Positions 10,601-23,464 are shown, numbered from the stretch's first letter. The stretch is DNA of 64,000 nucleotides from Ignelater luminosus (GCA_011009095.1 VTPC01007248.1:1-64000); one strand, 5' to 3'. Notes: generated from the letters alone by a model not told the origin. Made by a program: numbers and translations.

Positions 10601-13600
10601 TGGTGCTGGATATCGACTCATTATGGATAAAACACCCGAATGTGAAATAACGGAAGTTACTAGATTACTTAAGAAGTACATACCTGATATCAAAGTAAGT
10701 ACCTACCTACACAATCTATAATTTTGCATTTATGTACGTGTTAATGGGATGATGAACTATTATTTAATTTTTCCAAGTTGTCAAAATTATTCTAACTATT
10801 CTAGTCCATAATTTCATTTTTTGTGAAATGAGAAAACCCTACGTGCATTTTACGGGACATTCGCTTTAGTTCTTGTGGAAACATGCTGTAGTTTTAGAAG
10901 AGTTTGTTCTTGATGCTTAGGGATCATAAGTCATGGTTGTCTGTGGACGTTTCCGTTTACGGAGTCCTAGATGATTCCTCTGGGGCTTGCTCCCCCGCGC
11001 TAAATATTGCTCTAGTTTTAATAAATACGTGGGTCATTCAACTATAAACTGGAATTTATTTTTAATAATTTATTGGACTTAGGAAAAATTACATTTTTCT
11101 AAAGTATTTTTTACATATCCTTTCTCAACAGAAATACATTTTCTCCACCGATTTAGCAACGCCTTGATTTCTGCAACTTTTGCGTCATCGTCAAAATGGT
11201 GTCCTAAGACCGTCTTCAGCAGCCCGAACAGCTGAAAGTCGCATGATGATTGTCCAGTAAATTCCTTCGGTTTTTTGTGTTAGGGTCACTGTGTGAAGAA
11301 GTCCTACCATAAAGAAAATCCACTAGCAAAACACTACTCGCATAAAAAAACGGCCGCAAGAACTTTTCCTGCAGAGACAATTTTTGTTGCCTTCATCGGA
11401 GCCCCCTCCCCACTTCTCCATCACTCAATACTTATCCTCTTGTTCTCTGGTATGCAGTGGTGGGCCCACGTCTCACCAAACGTAATGCGTCTCCTTCTTT
11501 CTCAAAACGATTCAGAAGATATTTTTCTGAGCATTTTTTTGGAAATCAGTTAGGAGACGTGGAACCCACCTCGCTAACACCTTGCGGAATTCAAGGGAAC
11601 TCAAGGTGTTCTGAAAGAATTGTGTGAGCATTCTCAACACTTATTCCTACCTCCTACGCAATTTCTTCAACTGCTAGGCATCGGTCAGTTTTGGCAAGGC
11701 CGTTGACAGCTGCAATGTTGTCATCAGTAATGCTCGACTGTGGACAACGTTCGCAACTCCCGTTTTTTTCACTACGAAATTGTTTGTTCCAATCACACAC
11801 CTGTGTCTTAAACAATGTTGCATTCCCAAACTGTGCTTTTAGTCGGATAGAAATCTCACTTGATTTAACGCCTTTCTTAGCGAGAAATCTGATGACAATG
11901 CGTTGCTTAACAGACGACTGCATTTCTCGCTCACTCAGTCCGGCCTCGAGTGCGAAGCGAGGCAGTCGACCCGGTCTCCAGCGCGAGTGTAGTGCATCGG
12001 CGACAAATAGTACGGGCACAACCAACAGCGCGGTAGTCGGGGGCTACCGCCATCCCACCCTCCAGAGTCTGTGTATTGGGGAGCACAGACCTGGCCCAAT
12101 TTCCACCGCCAACGGGGCGACTTGAGGTCGCACTGCTGCGTCATCCCACTCGACCGTCGGTCTTCAAGAATTGGGGAGCTTGAGGGCCGCGACCGCCACA
12201 TTTCCAACCCAACCCAAGATGCAGTAGATGGATCAACGGCTGTTCCACTACCAGCCGGTGCCTGCGTAGGGGTGCGTAGGCCCGGCCACCATCATCCACT
12301 CATCTCAGCCTCTTCCGACCGGCACGGGTAGCTACCGGGCCGCGACCAACCCAATTCCTTTTCCCACCCAAACCCTTGAGACCGAGGCTCCTCAAGGTAC
12401 CAATTCGTCGCCTATCCGCTACACTTCCCGCTACATCATTTCCCGCCAATAATTCCCGGCACGACACACCCATCCCAACTCCTCTACGCCGCATTTCGTA
12501 ATCACTGCCACACTGTTCTCACTAGGGTTTTCCGTGGTTTCCCTAGTGATGAAGGCAAATGCCGGAACAGTTTCTGCACTAGCCCACGGCACACTATGCA
12601 CACCTAGGCGCTCACACATCACCACTCCAACATATACACACACTCACACCCCTCACTACACAATACCAACACCGTTCTGAAAAGAACCGCCGCTTCGTGT
12701 CACACAATCCTCGTCACTATGTGACGGCTCGCTGGCTGTCCTTGGGCATTCCACCTGAACATGGGTCATTGACATCGGGGGGGATCCTGGAGGACCCTGC
12801 TTCCGGCCTACTCCACCGTTGCCACCATAACACCATCGCTGTTGACGGGCGTGCGGACTGCTTGGTGCCTGACATGACGACTAACCGTTTTTCCAAATTC
12901 ACCAGCCATAAAGGAATTAAGTTTCCTAAATGGCAGCCACTTACGGTGGCATTTGCGTTGATTCTCTCTCTCTTTCGCTCACTCGTGAAGCCATTGACGA
13001 GCGCAGGCCTTGGAAGGAATGAACAGCAATATCTCCCCTTTCGAGACACCCCCATTCAACTACCTCGAGAGCCTCAGCCACGCCCTCCTCTCGCTTTAGT
13101 CTCAAGGCCACAATTCTGGTTTATATTTGAATGATCCACGTATTTAAGATTTGTTTAGTATTTTGGAAAACCCTTAGTCTGTGCTCCTTTTTGAAAACAG
13201 TTTAGTTTCTTTATTACATAAACAATTTAATGATTCCAACAATTACTGCTTTGATGTAAATATCTTCTTTGGTATTGTCATTATTGGTTTTATGTCGAAA
13301 CTTTGATGCTTGTGGATTTGCATAGTCTCCTTTCATTATAGAAACAGTTTTATCTTTTATCTTTATTATGAATAATTATTGTTTTGTATACAAAACGTCT
13401 CAGTGTTTATTGAATTTAAACATTGGACTTATTATTCGTTTATTTCTTAGTAAATAAAATAATTGAACTTCATCGTTTATAGTTAATGTTACAGTTTGTA
13501 ACTTTCCGTTTAAGGTTTATCCAACGATTATAATAGTGAGCTTAAAACATTTTCGTTGATATAGTACGATTATGCTAAATTTATTTTAGTTTCGAGACGT

Positions 13601-16600
13601 ATAGGCGTTCCATGAAATAGTTGTGGATGACATCGGTGGCGCCGTTTACTAAGGGAGGTAGGACGAGGGGTCTGTAACCTAACAAGATCAACCCTTTTCT
13701 GGCCGTGTATTGGAGTGGGAGAAGCTTCAATTCTTTTTCTTCTTCTTCTTTTCTTGTTTCTATTCCTTTGTTTATAAACAAAAGATTTAGAATTATTAGA
13801 GACTAAATCTGTTCCGGAGTTTAAAAGTAAAGAAAAGCAAAGTTAGGTTGGAGCTGTTCCGCCGCATGTGAGTTTATCGTAAAGCACCTACAAGAGATTC
13901 GGATGTAAACTAGACCCTTACGGATCTGTTAATTCGTGTTTAAAACTGAAGGAATCAGCTTGCGTAACCATTGAACTCGAAGGTATTTCCAAATTATCTT
14001 AAGCTGTTGTTTTCCTTTATCTAGGATTTCTCAGTCTATTATTGTACTTAAAACTGAATCGCAGCTTCTATGCCTGGCGCCCGCTTGATTTTGATTTAGG
14101 CATCTTTAAATATTTTTCCTAGTGTTCCACGAAACCTTTTAGTCAACCCCACCAGTCTCCAACCTTGATAGAAACCTGCTGCCACTTTTATTTATGTTAA
14201 TCCGTCTTATTTAGTTCAGGTCAGAAAATCTCGATCTTACCATAACAAATTTCTTTTTCTCCATCGTAGCAACTTGCATTGTGTCCGCTAATGTTGTGGT
14301 ATCAAAGTGTTAATTTTTATTTCTGAATTTAATTTTTCTATGGCCATCTATAGTGTTGGCATTAAAAACTAAATATCCACCAAGACAGTAAATCTTTCCC
14401 TAGCACAAAGTAACAAAAAAATTAAACGCCAACGTTCTTGTTTGTATAGTTTATTCATTGCCTCTGACATAATACCTCTTATGTATTTGAATTTTTTTAA
14501 GGTGGAAAGCTGTATAGGTTCTGAGCTCACCTACAACTTGGACGAAGAAAAATCATCAATATTTCAAGAAATGCTATACGATCTTGAAACACACAGTCAA
14601 CCTTTGGGAATCGAAAGTTATGGTATTTCAATAACAAGCTTTGATGAAGTATTTATGAAGTAAGTTTCAATGAAACAGTTAAAATTACAGTTTAATTAAC
14701 CAACATCTTTTAGAGTTAGTTCCAGTCAAGACAACGAACATATTGATGATCATGCACAAACGGAAAGAGATAATCATCCTAACAATGAATTTCAAAATTC
14801 AGAAACCAAATGTATGCTAAATTCTTTTTTTATGCCCTCTAAGCCGTTTTAATTTTTTTTTCTATTTTTAGTGAACATTCATGATCACACCTACGAGTTC
14901 CTAACCGGCTGTTTTCTTTGGTTCAATCAAGTATTAGCCATGCTTATGAAGAGAAGTTTATCAATTCTACGTTCCTGGATAATATTTATACTTCAGAACT
15001 TAATACCTATAATATCTGTAGTGATAATTATTATTGTAATTAGAAATGTGGCATACTTAAAGGATCTTCCTAGTTTGACGTTTACATTGGACTCTTACAT
15101 GAATCCTATAACGACAATAAATAGAAGTAGCGATAACGCATACGCAGAAGAATATATAAATGCCTTAAGGTCTAGCAATAAAGAATTAATTAATTGGAAA
15201 GAAAAGGATTATATAAAAACAATGATAAAAGAGGTTTTACTATAATGCTTATTAAGTAGATGTATAATATTTGCTATGTAATTTTTAGGTTGAAGAAAAA
15301 CGAAGCACAGTTCGTATGCGTTATATCGTTGGCGCAAGCTTTCAGGAAAATAATACCATAATTGCTTTATTTAACGGCGAACCTTATCATTCTAAACCTT
15401 TAAGTTTACAAATGGCACTTAACAGTGTGCTTAAAAAAGAAGTTTCGACAAATCACAACCTAGAGTTTACTCTTCATCCGTTACCGTATTCATCAAAAAC
15501 AAGGGTAAGGAATTTGCATAGAATTCTTCTACGTCAAATTTAAAAAGAAATTATCAATGTGATGCGTTACAAGAAGGATTTGGTCTCTTTTTGATGTAAA
15601 GTAACTAATTTTTTTTTTTTTTGTTTACAGTTGAAAGAGTTAGAATCAACAGTTAATAATGGATTTATAATTACCATGAATTTGAGTTTTGCTTTGGCAC
15701 TAGTATCGTCGTTTTATGTGATGTTCTACGTGCGTGAACGCGTGAACAACGTGAAACATTTACAATTTGTTTCTGGTGTTAGAGTTACAGCATTTTGGTT
15801 GTCATCATTCGTTTGCGACATTTTAACGTTTATTTTTACATCGATCTGTATTATCGTCACGTTTATTATATTTCAAGAGGAAAATTTTAAAACAGCAGAG
15901 GAGTTAGGTAATGTAACACACTTTAAATATATTTTTATAACGAAGAGTACAAATTTAACTTCCTTACAGGTCGTATTTTTTCAATTTTGTGTTACTTTGG
16001 ATTTTCTATGTTACCCATGGTGTATTTATTTTCGTATGTATGCCGCGCTCCAGCATCTGGTTTTACAAAACTTACTTTTATAAATTTGCTACTTGGTATG
16101 TTGTTTTAAAGTCACAGTTAATTATTAATACTACTATATTGCTTTTTTCCTAGGCGTTACAACTTTCTTATTGATACATTTTTTTAAAGAACCTTTGATA
16201 GAATACGATGTTTATTTTATACATACCATATTGCTAATATTTCCTCTTTATTCTTTTTGTACTGGAGTGCGAGACGTAATCACCATTCAATCAACACATC
16301 GATATTGTAATATGTCAATACATAATTGTATGAGTTTGGGAAATACAACAATGGAAAATTGTAAAGAATTAGTATGTAAGGAATACGAAGGCTGTTGCTG
16401 TAAGTACAATTTCAATTGTTGTTATTAATAATTATTAATTGAATTGTACAATATCATTTTATCAGATTAGCACTTAGAGTTTATTAAATTATTATTATTG
16501 CGAATTCTGCAACTGCAGTTAGATGAATTTAAGCTTAGAATGGTTTTTAGCGTTTTAAAAATTTAAATAAAAGTTTCGAATTCTCTTCGCAACCTTAACA

Positions 16601-19600
16601 TGTCTAACAATCTTCAGAATATCTGCAAAAGCCTTATTTGATCTTTGTGAAGGCTTTTCAGCTTAAAGTCTTAGTGTAGTGTACAAGTGCTTAGATATTA
16701 GTTGTAGTTCTTTTTTATTCCTGCCTCTTCTGGAATTTCCGTCAGTGTTCGACTGCGGGCCTCCTATCTTCTGATACAATCCAAATGCATCTCTACATTA
16801 GGGGCACAGACATCCTGCTGTAATATGGGATCCTAAAATATTCTGCCAACCTTGTACACACCTGTAGAAATCTACCATCCGACGTCAACGACTTCAACTA
16901 CCGGACTGTAACAATACACTGTCTTTATCGCCAGTACACTCGGTCAACTTACGAGGGTGGTCTGAAAAGTTTCCGACCTCAACGTGAAGATGGCAGCACT
17001 CGTAAATAAAAGCTACTGAATTTCGTTGTTCATGTGTTGACAGTTACTCACCAAAGTTTCAGCCATTTTGGACGCGCAGTTTTTATGTAACAGTCGTTTG
17101 AGTGAGTTGATGTGAGTTTTTTTGTGAAAATGGACAAAATCGAGTATCGAGCTGTCATTAAATATTTGTTTTTGAAAGGCAATACGCCTTCGCAAATAAA
17201 AGATGAGTTGGATTCTATGTATGGGGACTCTGCACCATCATTTACCACAGTGAAATTTTGGGCTGCTGAATTTAAACGTGGCCGTATGAGCTTGGGAGGC
17301 GATGAACGTTCGGGACGTCCAAAAACTGCAACTACCGACGAAAACATCGCCAAAGTTCACCAAATGGTGCTAGACGACCGCCGAATTAAAGTGAGAGAGA
17401 TAGCAGAGGTTATGAACATGTCAAAAGAACGTGTTTGTCACATATTAAATCGACAGTTAGGCATGAGAAAGCTGTCCGCGTGTTGGGTGCCGCGTTTGCT
17501 CACGTTAGACCAAAAACGTATTCGAATGAATATTTCCAACGCTCTTTTGGCGCAGTTGAGGCGAAATAAATTCGAGTTTTGGCGCCGATTAATTACTGTA
17601 GATAAAACTTGGATACACTATTATACACCCGAAACAAAAATACAGTCCAAACAGTGGACTGCAAAGGGGGAACCGGCTCCAAAAAAGCAAAAACTGTTTT
17701 TTCGGCTAGGAAAGTGATCGCGACTGTTTTTTGGGATAGTCATGGAGTTATTTTAATCGATTATCTTCAAAAAGGAAAAACTATTACAGGAGCATACTAT
17801 GCATCATTACTTGACAAGCTGAAGGCAGAACGTGCGAAAAAACGGCCACATTTGCAGAAAAAGAAAATCCTGTTTCACCAAGACAACGCACCGTCTCACA
17901 CCTCAGCGGTTGCCATGGCGAAAATCCACGAACTGCTTGACCATCCGCCTTACTTACCAGATCTAGCCCCAAGCGACTTCTTTTTGTTCCCTCATCTAAA
18001 AACTGCGCTCGGAGGACAAAGAGTTTCGTCAAATGAAGAGGCAGTCACCTTCGTGAACAATTATTTTGCAGAGAAAAATGCCGAGTACTATTTGGACGGG
18101 TTACAGAGATGGGAGCATTGCTGGGAGAAGTGTGTAGAGTTACAAGGAGACTATGTTGAAAAATAAAAAAAAATTTTCAGAAAAAATGTCTTGTATCTTT
18201 GTTAGGTCGGAAACTTTTCAGACCACCCTCGTATAATAACTAAAGCTGCTTTCCATACCTGGTAAGGGTTATGACTCTGTTTATAATTAAGAGCCGAACC
18301 TTTTACTCCAGATCATGCCCCACTACAGCATTTTCGTTTGCTTTATAAATTCTTCATTAACTAAAAATTATTTAAAAAGAGCGCGACTTATTGTCTTGTT
18401 AATTCGAGCATTCTTCAGCACCAGCAGAATTTGTTCTAGAAAACATCAAACAGTGCCCGATTATCAAAGCAAATTTGTACCAATACTTATCTGGCTCTGA
18501 AAATCTTCTTAGACCAAAAAATATGAGTACGTAGATTTCTTTAGCTGCGAATACTCGGTCAATACTTCCACTCTTTTAGGGTACAGAAATACACGAACAT
18601 AAGTTACTAAAAACCTTTGTTAGTTGTTTTAAAGCAGTGTAATGGCGGATTGCACAATAACCAGTTTGGTCGAGTAATTAAGGTTAGAATAACCTACGTG
18701 TTCAAGTTCAAGCAAGATATTCTACTTATTGAGCCTGTCTCGTTGATGTGCTGTAGCCGAAAGTAGTTAACTGGTCACGCCCTATTGCTAATGAAATGCA
18801 ACTAGAAGTCGTCCGTTGTAGTGTTAGATGAATTGTCAAAACATAAGATTTAGTATGGCACCAATACCAGCTGTTATGGGAAAAATGATAATTAGTGACC
18901 CAGAGAGGTGATTTCCCTGTAATATAAATTACAACTGTCACATAACTAGCTCGACAAGCCAGAGATTAGGTTGGTCCGATGGTATACTTTGTGGGTGTAT
19001 TATCAGGAGACAAAGTAGAGAAATGGGTTAAAATCATTGCATCTCAATGGTGAGTTCCAGCTTACTCCTTTCTTTTCTAATATCTCTATCACTGTATTGT
19101 TCCAAGTGTTCCTGGGTCGTCCTTTTAGACTTCTCCCCATTGGTCGTACCGCTCGTATTTCCTTCACTTGTCTTTCTTCTGACATTCTCTGCAGGTGACC
19201 AAACCATGGAATTTTTTTTTCTTTTATCAACTCATTTATTGCTTTAACTTTTAATTCCATTCTTATACTGTTTATATTTCTTCTTCCGTTTGTTCTTCTC
19301 ACACTCAACACTCGTCGTAAAAATCTCATCTCTACCGCTTGTAAACGCCCTTTTTGTCTTTCCGTTAATACTAAGTTTTCACCTCCAAATAGTAGAGTAG
19401 GTACAAATTTTGTTTTACATATGGAAATCTTCGTTTTCTTTGTAATTTGTTTATGGTTTAGAAATTTCCTCTGTGGNNNNNNNNNNTGTCCAGAAAACCC
19501 GGTTTGCTACAAACGTTTAAAGCAAACAAAAATCTAAATCCTCATCAACTTACAACCCAATTTTATATAAAAAGAAAGGAAAAACAAGTGATAGAGTCTG

Positions 19601-22600
19601 ACTACTTTAATGTACAAACTAGATGCACACAACAGCGAGAGGTAAACAAATTCTATAATTACGTAAAATAAAAGAGCTCATCTTCGGAACATATCATAAA
19701 GTAGTATTTATGCTTTGCTTGAATTCGAGTTACAATAAAAATGAGTATTTGTGCAACAACAAAAAAAAATGGAGCGGCGACTACAAATCGCTTTTTGACA
19801 CTTGATTGTGCATTATAATAAAACCTATTTGCTTTAAAAGCCATCTATTTACAATCTAAGGTGTTGTATAATAGCGAAATTTACTTATGACTAATATAAG
19901 GAAACAATACAGAGAAACGCAATCTTCAAACAACAATGAAAAACGTAATGTAGCAAAGTCTGAACTTATTTAAACTTAATATTCAAGAGCGTATTAAATT
20001 TCTTAGTGCAACAGCACATCACAGATGATTTAATTCGATTTGCGCACTTATAGCTTTAACATAGCTGCAGATACGAGAAGAGGTACTGCAACTTCCTAAG
20101 CACCGCTGCGAATTTGACAAGTGACTGTCTAAAAGTTCGGCGCAATAACATTCAATGCGAAGTTCTCAATTAAATTAATTGTTAACGAAAGGGCTACTTC
20201 AAGACTTTACTTGTGCGGGAGCGTAGATGCTAAGAGGAATCCAGCGCATCTTTCACCTAACGCGTCAGTCAGCTAGTTAGCTCATATTAACGATAACAAA
20301 TTCTTCAGCTTCACCATAGCTGGAAACACAATATTAAATGCAGGTGCATTAATGATGAACTGAAATCAATTGGTAAATATGCTGCAATTCCATCCAAGTA
20401 CCAATGCTGCAAAGAGCTACGGGTCACAATGACGTAATTCTCTTCTTGGATTTAATGAAATATGATTATAAGAATAGCCCATAGTCTTCCTCACACCAAG
20501 GAATTAAATGATAATGTTGTTTAAGATTCGTTGGGTTCAAAGTACAATCAACAAAACGCAGCACTAGATAACCTAAATTTCGAAGAAGGTTCGCACGACA
20601 GAGACTAAAGAGTTTACGATACGGTAGAATAGAGAGAAGCTTTTTTACAACAAAAACTTTACTCCCGCATTGTACTTGAATAGCGAAACGGCGGTGAGTA
20701 AAAATTGCCGAAGTAATCTTTCTGAGCAGAAAAAGACGGGATTCGAGATATTTCAAGGTTGAACTCTATCATTAAGTCAGGATTAGCGATTGAAATATCT
20801 CCACAGAATCTAATTCGACAAGACATATAATTTTGCAAGACAAAACAGGATGTTCTCATTCCACAGGGAAATAATCAATTTGTCTGGATCTGGTATGTTA
20901 AAGACCCTTTTTAAACAAAATCCCAAGAAATTGGAATTAACTACAATGGAGCATTTACCATTTAGAAATATCCCTTAAAGAAATATAATAATTTTACAAA
21001 GGAAAACTCTATTTCGTTTAGATGACTTGACACTTAACAAAATTTATGATGTTTGTGTACTTGAAAAAAAATATTTATATAATGTTTTACTAAGAGGAGA
21101 CCTAATTTTGCAAAATAGCACAACGCAGCTTCTAATGGGTTAATAGACTATTCATCTTCGAGATAAGCAATTAAATTGCTATTTTTCAAAGTTTCCTTAC
21201 GAAAATGTACGTGATAAAACATCACTAAACAGACTCTAAACAAACTGTCATCAGGTAATACAGCGAAAGGAAAAAGGAAATATTCATCTGGATAAATGGT
21301 ACTAAGAAAGCGAACGTTGAAGAAAATTAAGCTTTCGTCGCACCAAGATGCCAGACCATCGTATACTTTGTAAACAGTTCTAAAAGTACCCGCTGCAACG
21401 AGATCACGCACTGATCGATATTATGCTAAAAATAGTCCTTCTAAGAAACCTGGAAAGCATCCTCAAAAACACACTGATGCTGACAATACGACAGTAGTCA
21501 GTCCCCTTCTTGCAAAAGTCCAAATTCGAGATTTCTAACTTTGGTGTTTGTGATAAGATAACCCATCAAAATTTTCTCCTCTCAAATGTCGTATTGCATT
21601 TGTTTCAGGTTCGGAATTTATGAACCTGCTGGGTGAACTGGTACTTTGGTAGGTTTTAGTACAGTACATGCTTTTCTGTTTACTCAGAGTGATTGCTGCC
21701 ACGCCGATGGAAGTGGTAGATCAGATTTGCCCTTTGGGCTAAACTTTCAGATACTGATCTGCCCTCTTTCAACTACATCCCTTGCAAATTCCACTCTATT
21801 ACATCTCTACATTTACATTTTCTTTTATGACTGTTCCGGATAACGATGATAGCAACTGTAACTAATAATTTATTAAAAACAATTATTCAGAAATAAAAGT
21901 ACAAATCAAAATAGTCATTTACTCATGTCAGTTTAACAATACGTAATTAATCTGAAATGTTCCTTTTATAGCGATACCCGGATATTACGACCTGACAGAA
22001 CCTGGGATAGGCAAAAACGTACTAGTATCTTGTCTGGTAGGAGTAGTTCTATTTCTAATTCTTTTATCCATCGATGCTCGACTTTTTGACAGATTGTGTT
22101 ATAAAATAATTCCCTCTAAACAATCTTTTGATCAAGAAGATGATATAGATGTTGCTAAAGAAAAAGCAAATATTAGAGGTATTGTCCAAAACGGAGTGAT
22201 GGGAAAATACGACATCATAATTCACGACATAACAAAGTATTACAAAGATTTGCTTGCTGTCAATAACATATGCTTGGGAGTTAACAGATACGAATGTTTT
22301 GGTTTACTCGGTGTAAACGGAGCTGGTAAGACAACAACGTTTAAAATGATGACTGGTGATATCAAGCCTTCGTCTGGAGATGCATGGATCAACGGTTTGA
22401 ATCTGAAATCTAATATGAGAGAGGTTAATAAACAGATAGGGTATTGTCCACAATTTGATGCTTTGCTTGATGATCTTACCTGTTGGGAAACTTTGAAAAT
22501 ATTTGGTATGTTACGAGGAATAACTTTAAAAGAAAGCAAAGTGCTAGCACGAAAATTAGCAAAGGATTTTGATTTTTATCAACATTTACATAAAAGAGTG

Positions 22601-23300
22601 AAGCAGCTGAGCGGAGGAAATAAAAGAAAACTTAGTACTGCAATAGCTTTAATTGGGGATCCACTTGTTATTTACCTTGATGAACCCACCACAGGTCGGT
22701 ATGATTTCATTGTGTGATTTTATTATCATTCAGTTTTTGAACTTCTAGGAATGGATCCAGCAACCAAACGTTATCTTTGGAATGCACTTTGTAAAATTAG
22801 AGATAGTGGGAAATGTATTATTCTGACGTCACACAGTATGGAAGAATGCGAAGCATTGTGTACAAGATTAGCAATTATGGTGAATGGAAACTTTAAATGT
22901 ATAGGATCCACACAACATCTTAAAAGCAGATTCTCTGAAGGTTACACTTTAATAATTAGAATAAAGAAAAGAGAAGGTCCTACAGAGTCACACTATGCTA
23001 TTGTTAAGTCCATAGAAAACTTTGTTAAAGAAAATTTCCGCAGTGCTATAATTCGTGAGGAACATTATGAATTATTAACGTTCTATATCGCTGATAGATC
23101 CCAACCATGGTCAAAAATGTTTGAAATTATGGAAAGGGCTAAACACTCGTTTGATACTATAGAAGATTATTCTTTGGGCCAAAGCAGTTTAGAACAGGTA
23201 CTTTAACTATTTGTAATAAACGTATAATTGACATAAATATAAATTATTTGGTTTCGTATTTTAGGTATTTCTATCATTTACAAAATATCAAACAGCTTAA
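7679..23300 (+). CDS. ABCA-subfamily (ABCA3-like) full ABC transporter, copy 1, 20 coding exons
   Basis: Exons: 7679-7887, 7961-8224, 8295-8422, 8512-8777, 8830-9073, 9129-9308, 9360-9569, 9627-10075, 10258-10423, 10477-10694, 14502-14659, 14714-14811, 14872-15233, 15289-15504, 15631-15907, 15970-16095, 16154-16399, 21972-22694, 22749-23197, 23265-23300. They join to 5025 nt (1674 aa) without a stop, close to the usual ABCA3 length. Architecture is TM1 (about 25-48), a large extracellular loop, a TM bundle (about 265-470), NBD1, TM helix (about 900), a second loop, a second TM bundle and NBD2. NBD1 has Walker [11 protein letters not shown] (559-568), signature [10 protein letters not shown] (658-667) and Walker B CDEP (D682, E683). 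NBD2 has [10 protein letters not shown] (from 1386), [10 protein letters not shown] (from 1485) and [11 protein letters not shown] (D1509, E1510). The family moves phospholipids and sterols across membranes; the substrate here is unknown. The donor of exon 13 (GTTTTA) is weak. The ATG is the first in the exon, with MSKCGEKF shared by copy 2. Confidence 0.93.
11028..13140 (-). mobile_element. Degenerate mariner-like element with GC-rich internal segment, in ABCA copy 1 intron 10
   Basis: Terminal inverted repeats of 29 nt lie at 11028-11056 and 13112-13140 (25 of 29 positions pair; they begin CGTGGRTCATTCAA). TA dinucleotides flank both sides (11026-11027 and 13141-13142), the mariner/Tc1 target signature. 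On the minus strand from about 11924 a frame begins [18 protein letters not shown] and continues through an N-terminal helix-turn-helix of mariner transposase type, ending at a stop near 11654. Downstream traces are scrambled. Total size is 2113 bp, too long for a simple mariner (about 1.3 kb). The extra kilobase is the GC-rich core, listed separately. Confidence 0.75.
11935..13105. other. GC-rich core between mariner 5' inverted repeat and transposase start
   Basis: This segment is strikingly GC-rich compared with the AT-rich intron around it. Several medium frames run on both strands (for example + 12697-13134 and - 13055-12717) but none shows a recognised domain. Most likely it is a second insertion nested in the mariner leader, or captured host DNA. 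GAGTGAGCGA-like phrases occur at both edges (about 11925-11940 and 12975-12990), which hints at a junction duplication. Confidence 0.45.
13143..14501. other. Remainder of intron 10 of ABCA copy 1, no gene seen
   Basis: AT-rich sequence without recognisable coding content. A short minus-strand frame at 13781-13581 has no motif. It ends at the acceptor TTTTTTTAAG before exon 11. Confidence 0.5.
16952..18231 (+). mobile_element. Mariner element A, 1280 bp, in ABCA copy 1 intron 17
   Basis: Perfect 28-bp terminal inverted repeats (16952-16979 and 18204-18231, starting CGAGGGTGGTCTG) are flanked by TA at 16950-16951 and 18232-18233. The size is typical of a complete mariner. A transposase frame, broken by an indel, fills the interior. 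Element B at 35455-36386 belongs to the same family. Confidence 0.92.
17112..18166 (+). pseudogene. Mariner transposase, frameshifted
   Basis: Frame one (from 17112; the likely native start is the later Met in [13 protein letters not shown] at 17130) holds the helix-turn-helix DNA-binding half and the first catalytic Asp in ITVDKTW. A 1-nt loss in the A-run at 17681-17686 then moves the reading to a second frame, which runs to the TAA at 18164-18166. That frame carries FHQDNAPSH and [11 protein letters not shown], the second and third catalytic Asps. Only 30 residues separate these last two, instead of the 34 of the mariner D,D34D family, suggesting a 12-nt deletion near HELLDHPP. The residue after the first Asp is Lys, whereas element B has Glu. 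The gene is therefore probably inactive. Confidence 0.9.
18232..19002. other. Intron 17 sequence, no gene seen
   Basis: Unremarkable AT-rich sequence between mariner A and a LINE fragment. Short frames only, without motifs. Confidence 0.5.
19003..19476 (-). mobile_element. Non-LTR retrotransposon 3' fragment, cut by the assembly gap
   Basis: The minus-strand frame from 19329 reads [20 protein letters not shown], then [15 protein letters not shown] and [12 protein letters not shown]. This is the conserved post-RT tail of many insect LINEs (WFGHxxRM...GRPRxxW). It runs to about 19003. Upstream traces of the same tail continue to the Ns, so the fragment extends into the gap. Confidence 0.75.
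19477..19486. other. Assembly gap of 10 Ns
   Basis: Ten consecutive undetermined bases inside intron 17. Ten Ns is likely a placeholder, so the true size of this intron is unknown. The sequence on either side is joined only by scaffolding. Confidence 0.98.
19487..21971. other. Rest of ABCA copy 1 intron 17, no gene recognised
   Basis: Several minus-strand frames of 60-96 codons (for example 20756-20466 and 21411-21148) show no family motif, and I do not call them. The segment ends with the acceptor CCTTTTATAG before exon 18, whose counterpart in copy 2 follows an intron of only 142 nt. Confidence 0.5.
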
Positions 23301-23428
23301 TCGAACTGAAAAATTTAGTTATTTCTGAATCTTAGTTAATATTTAACTAGAGTAAGTAGAAGAATAAAATACTGAAGTTGTCACCCTTGTAAGTTAATAG
23401 GATACGTTTACCTGTAAATTATTATATT

Positions 23429-23434
23429 AAATAA
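23429..23434 (+). terminator. Poly(A) signal of ABCA copy 1
   Basis: AATAAA occurs about 130 nt after the TAA stop at 23298-23300. It is the first canonical hexamer downstream on this strand that fits a 3' UTR of ordinary length. Confidence 0.55.
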
Positions 23435-23464
23435 AGCAGTAAATTAGTTCAAACTTTTTTTTTA

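Noticed and set aside
12697..13134. 145-codon + frame in the GC-rich core of the mariner-like element
   Set aside because: GC-rich DNA gives long chance frames on both strands. No domain was recognised and it overlaps an equally long minus frame.
20466..20756. 96-codon minus frame in intron 17
   Set aside because: No family pattern or start context; adjacent frames overlap it. Left as unannotated intron.
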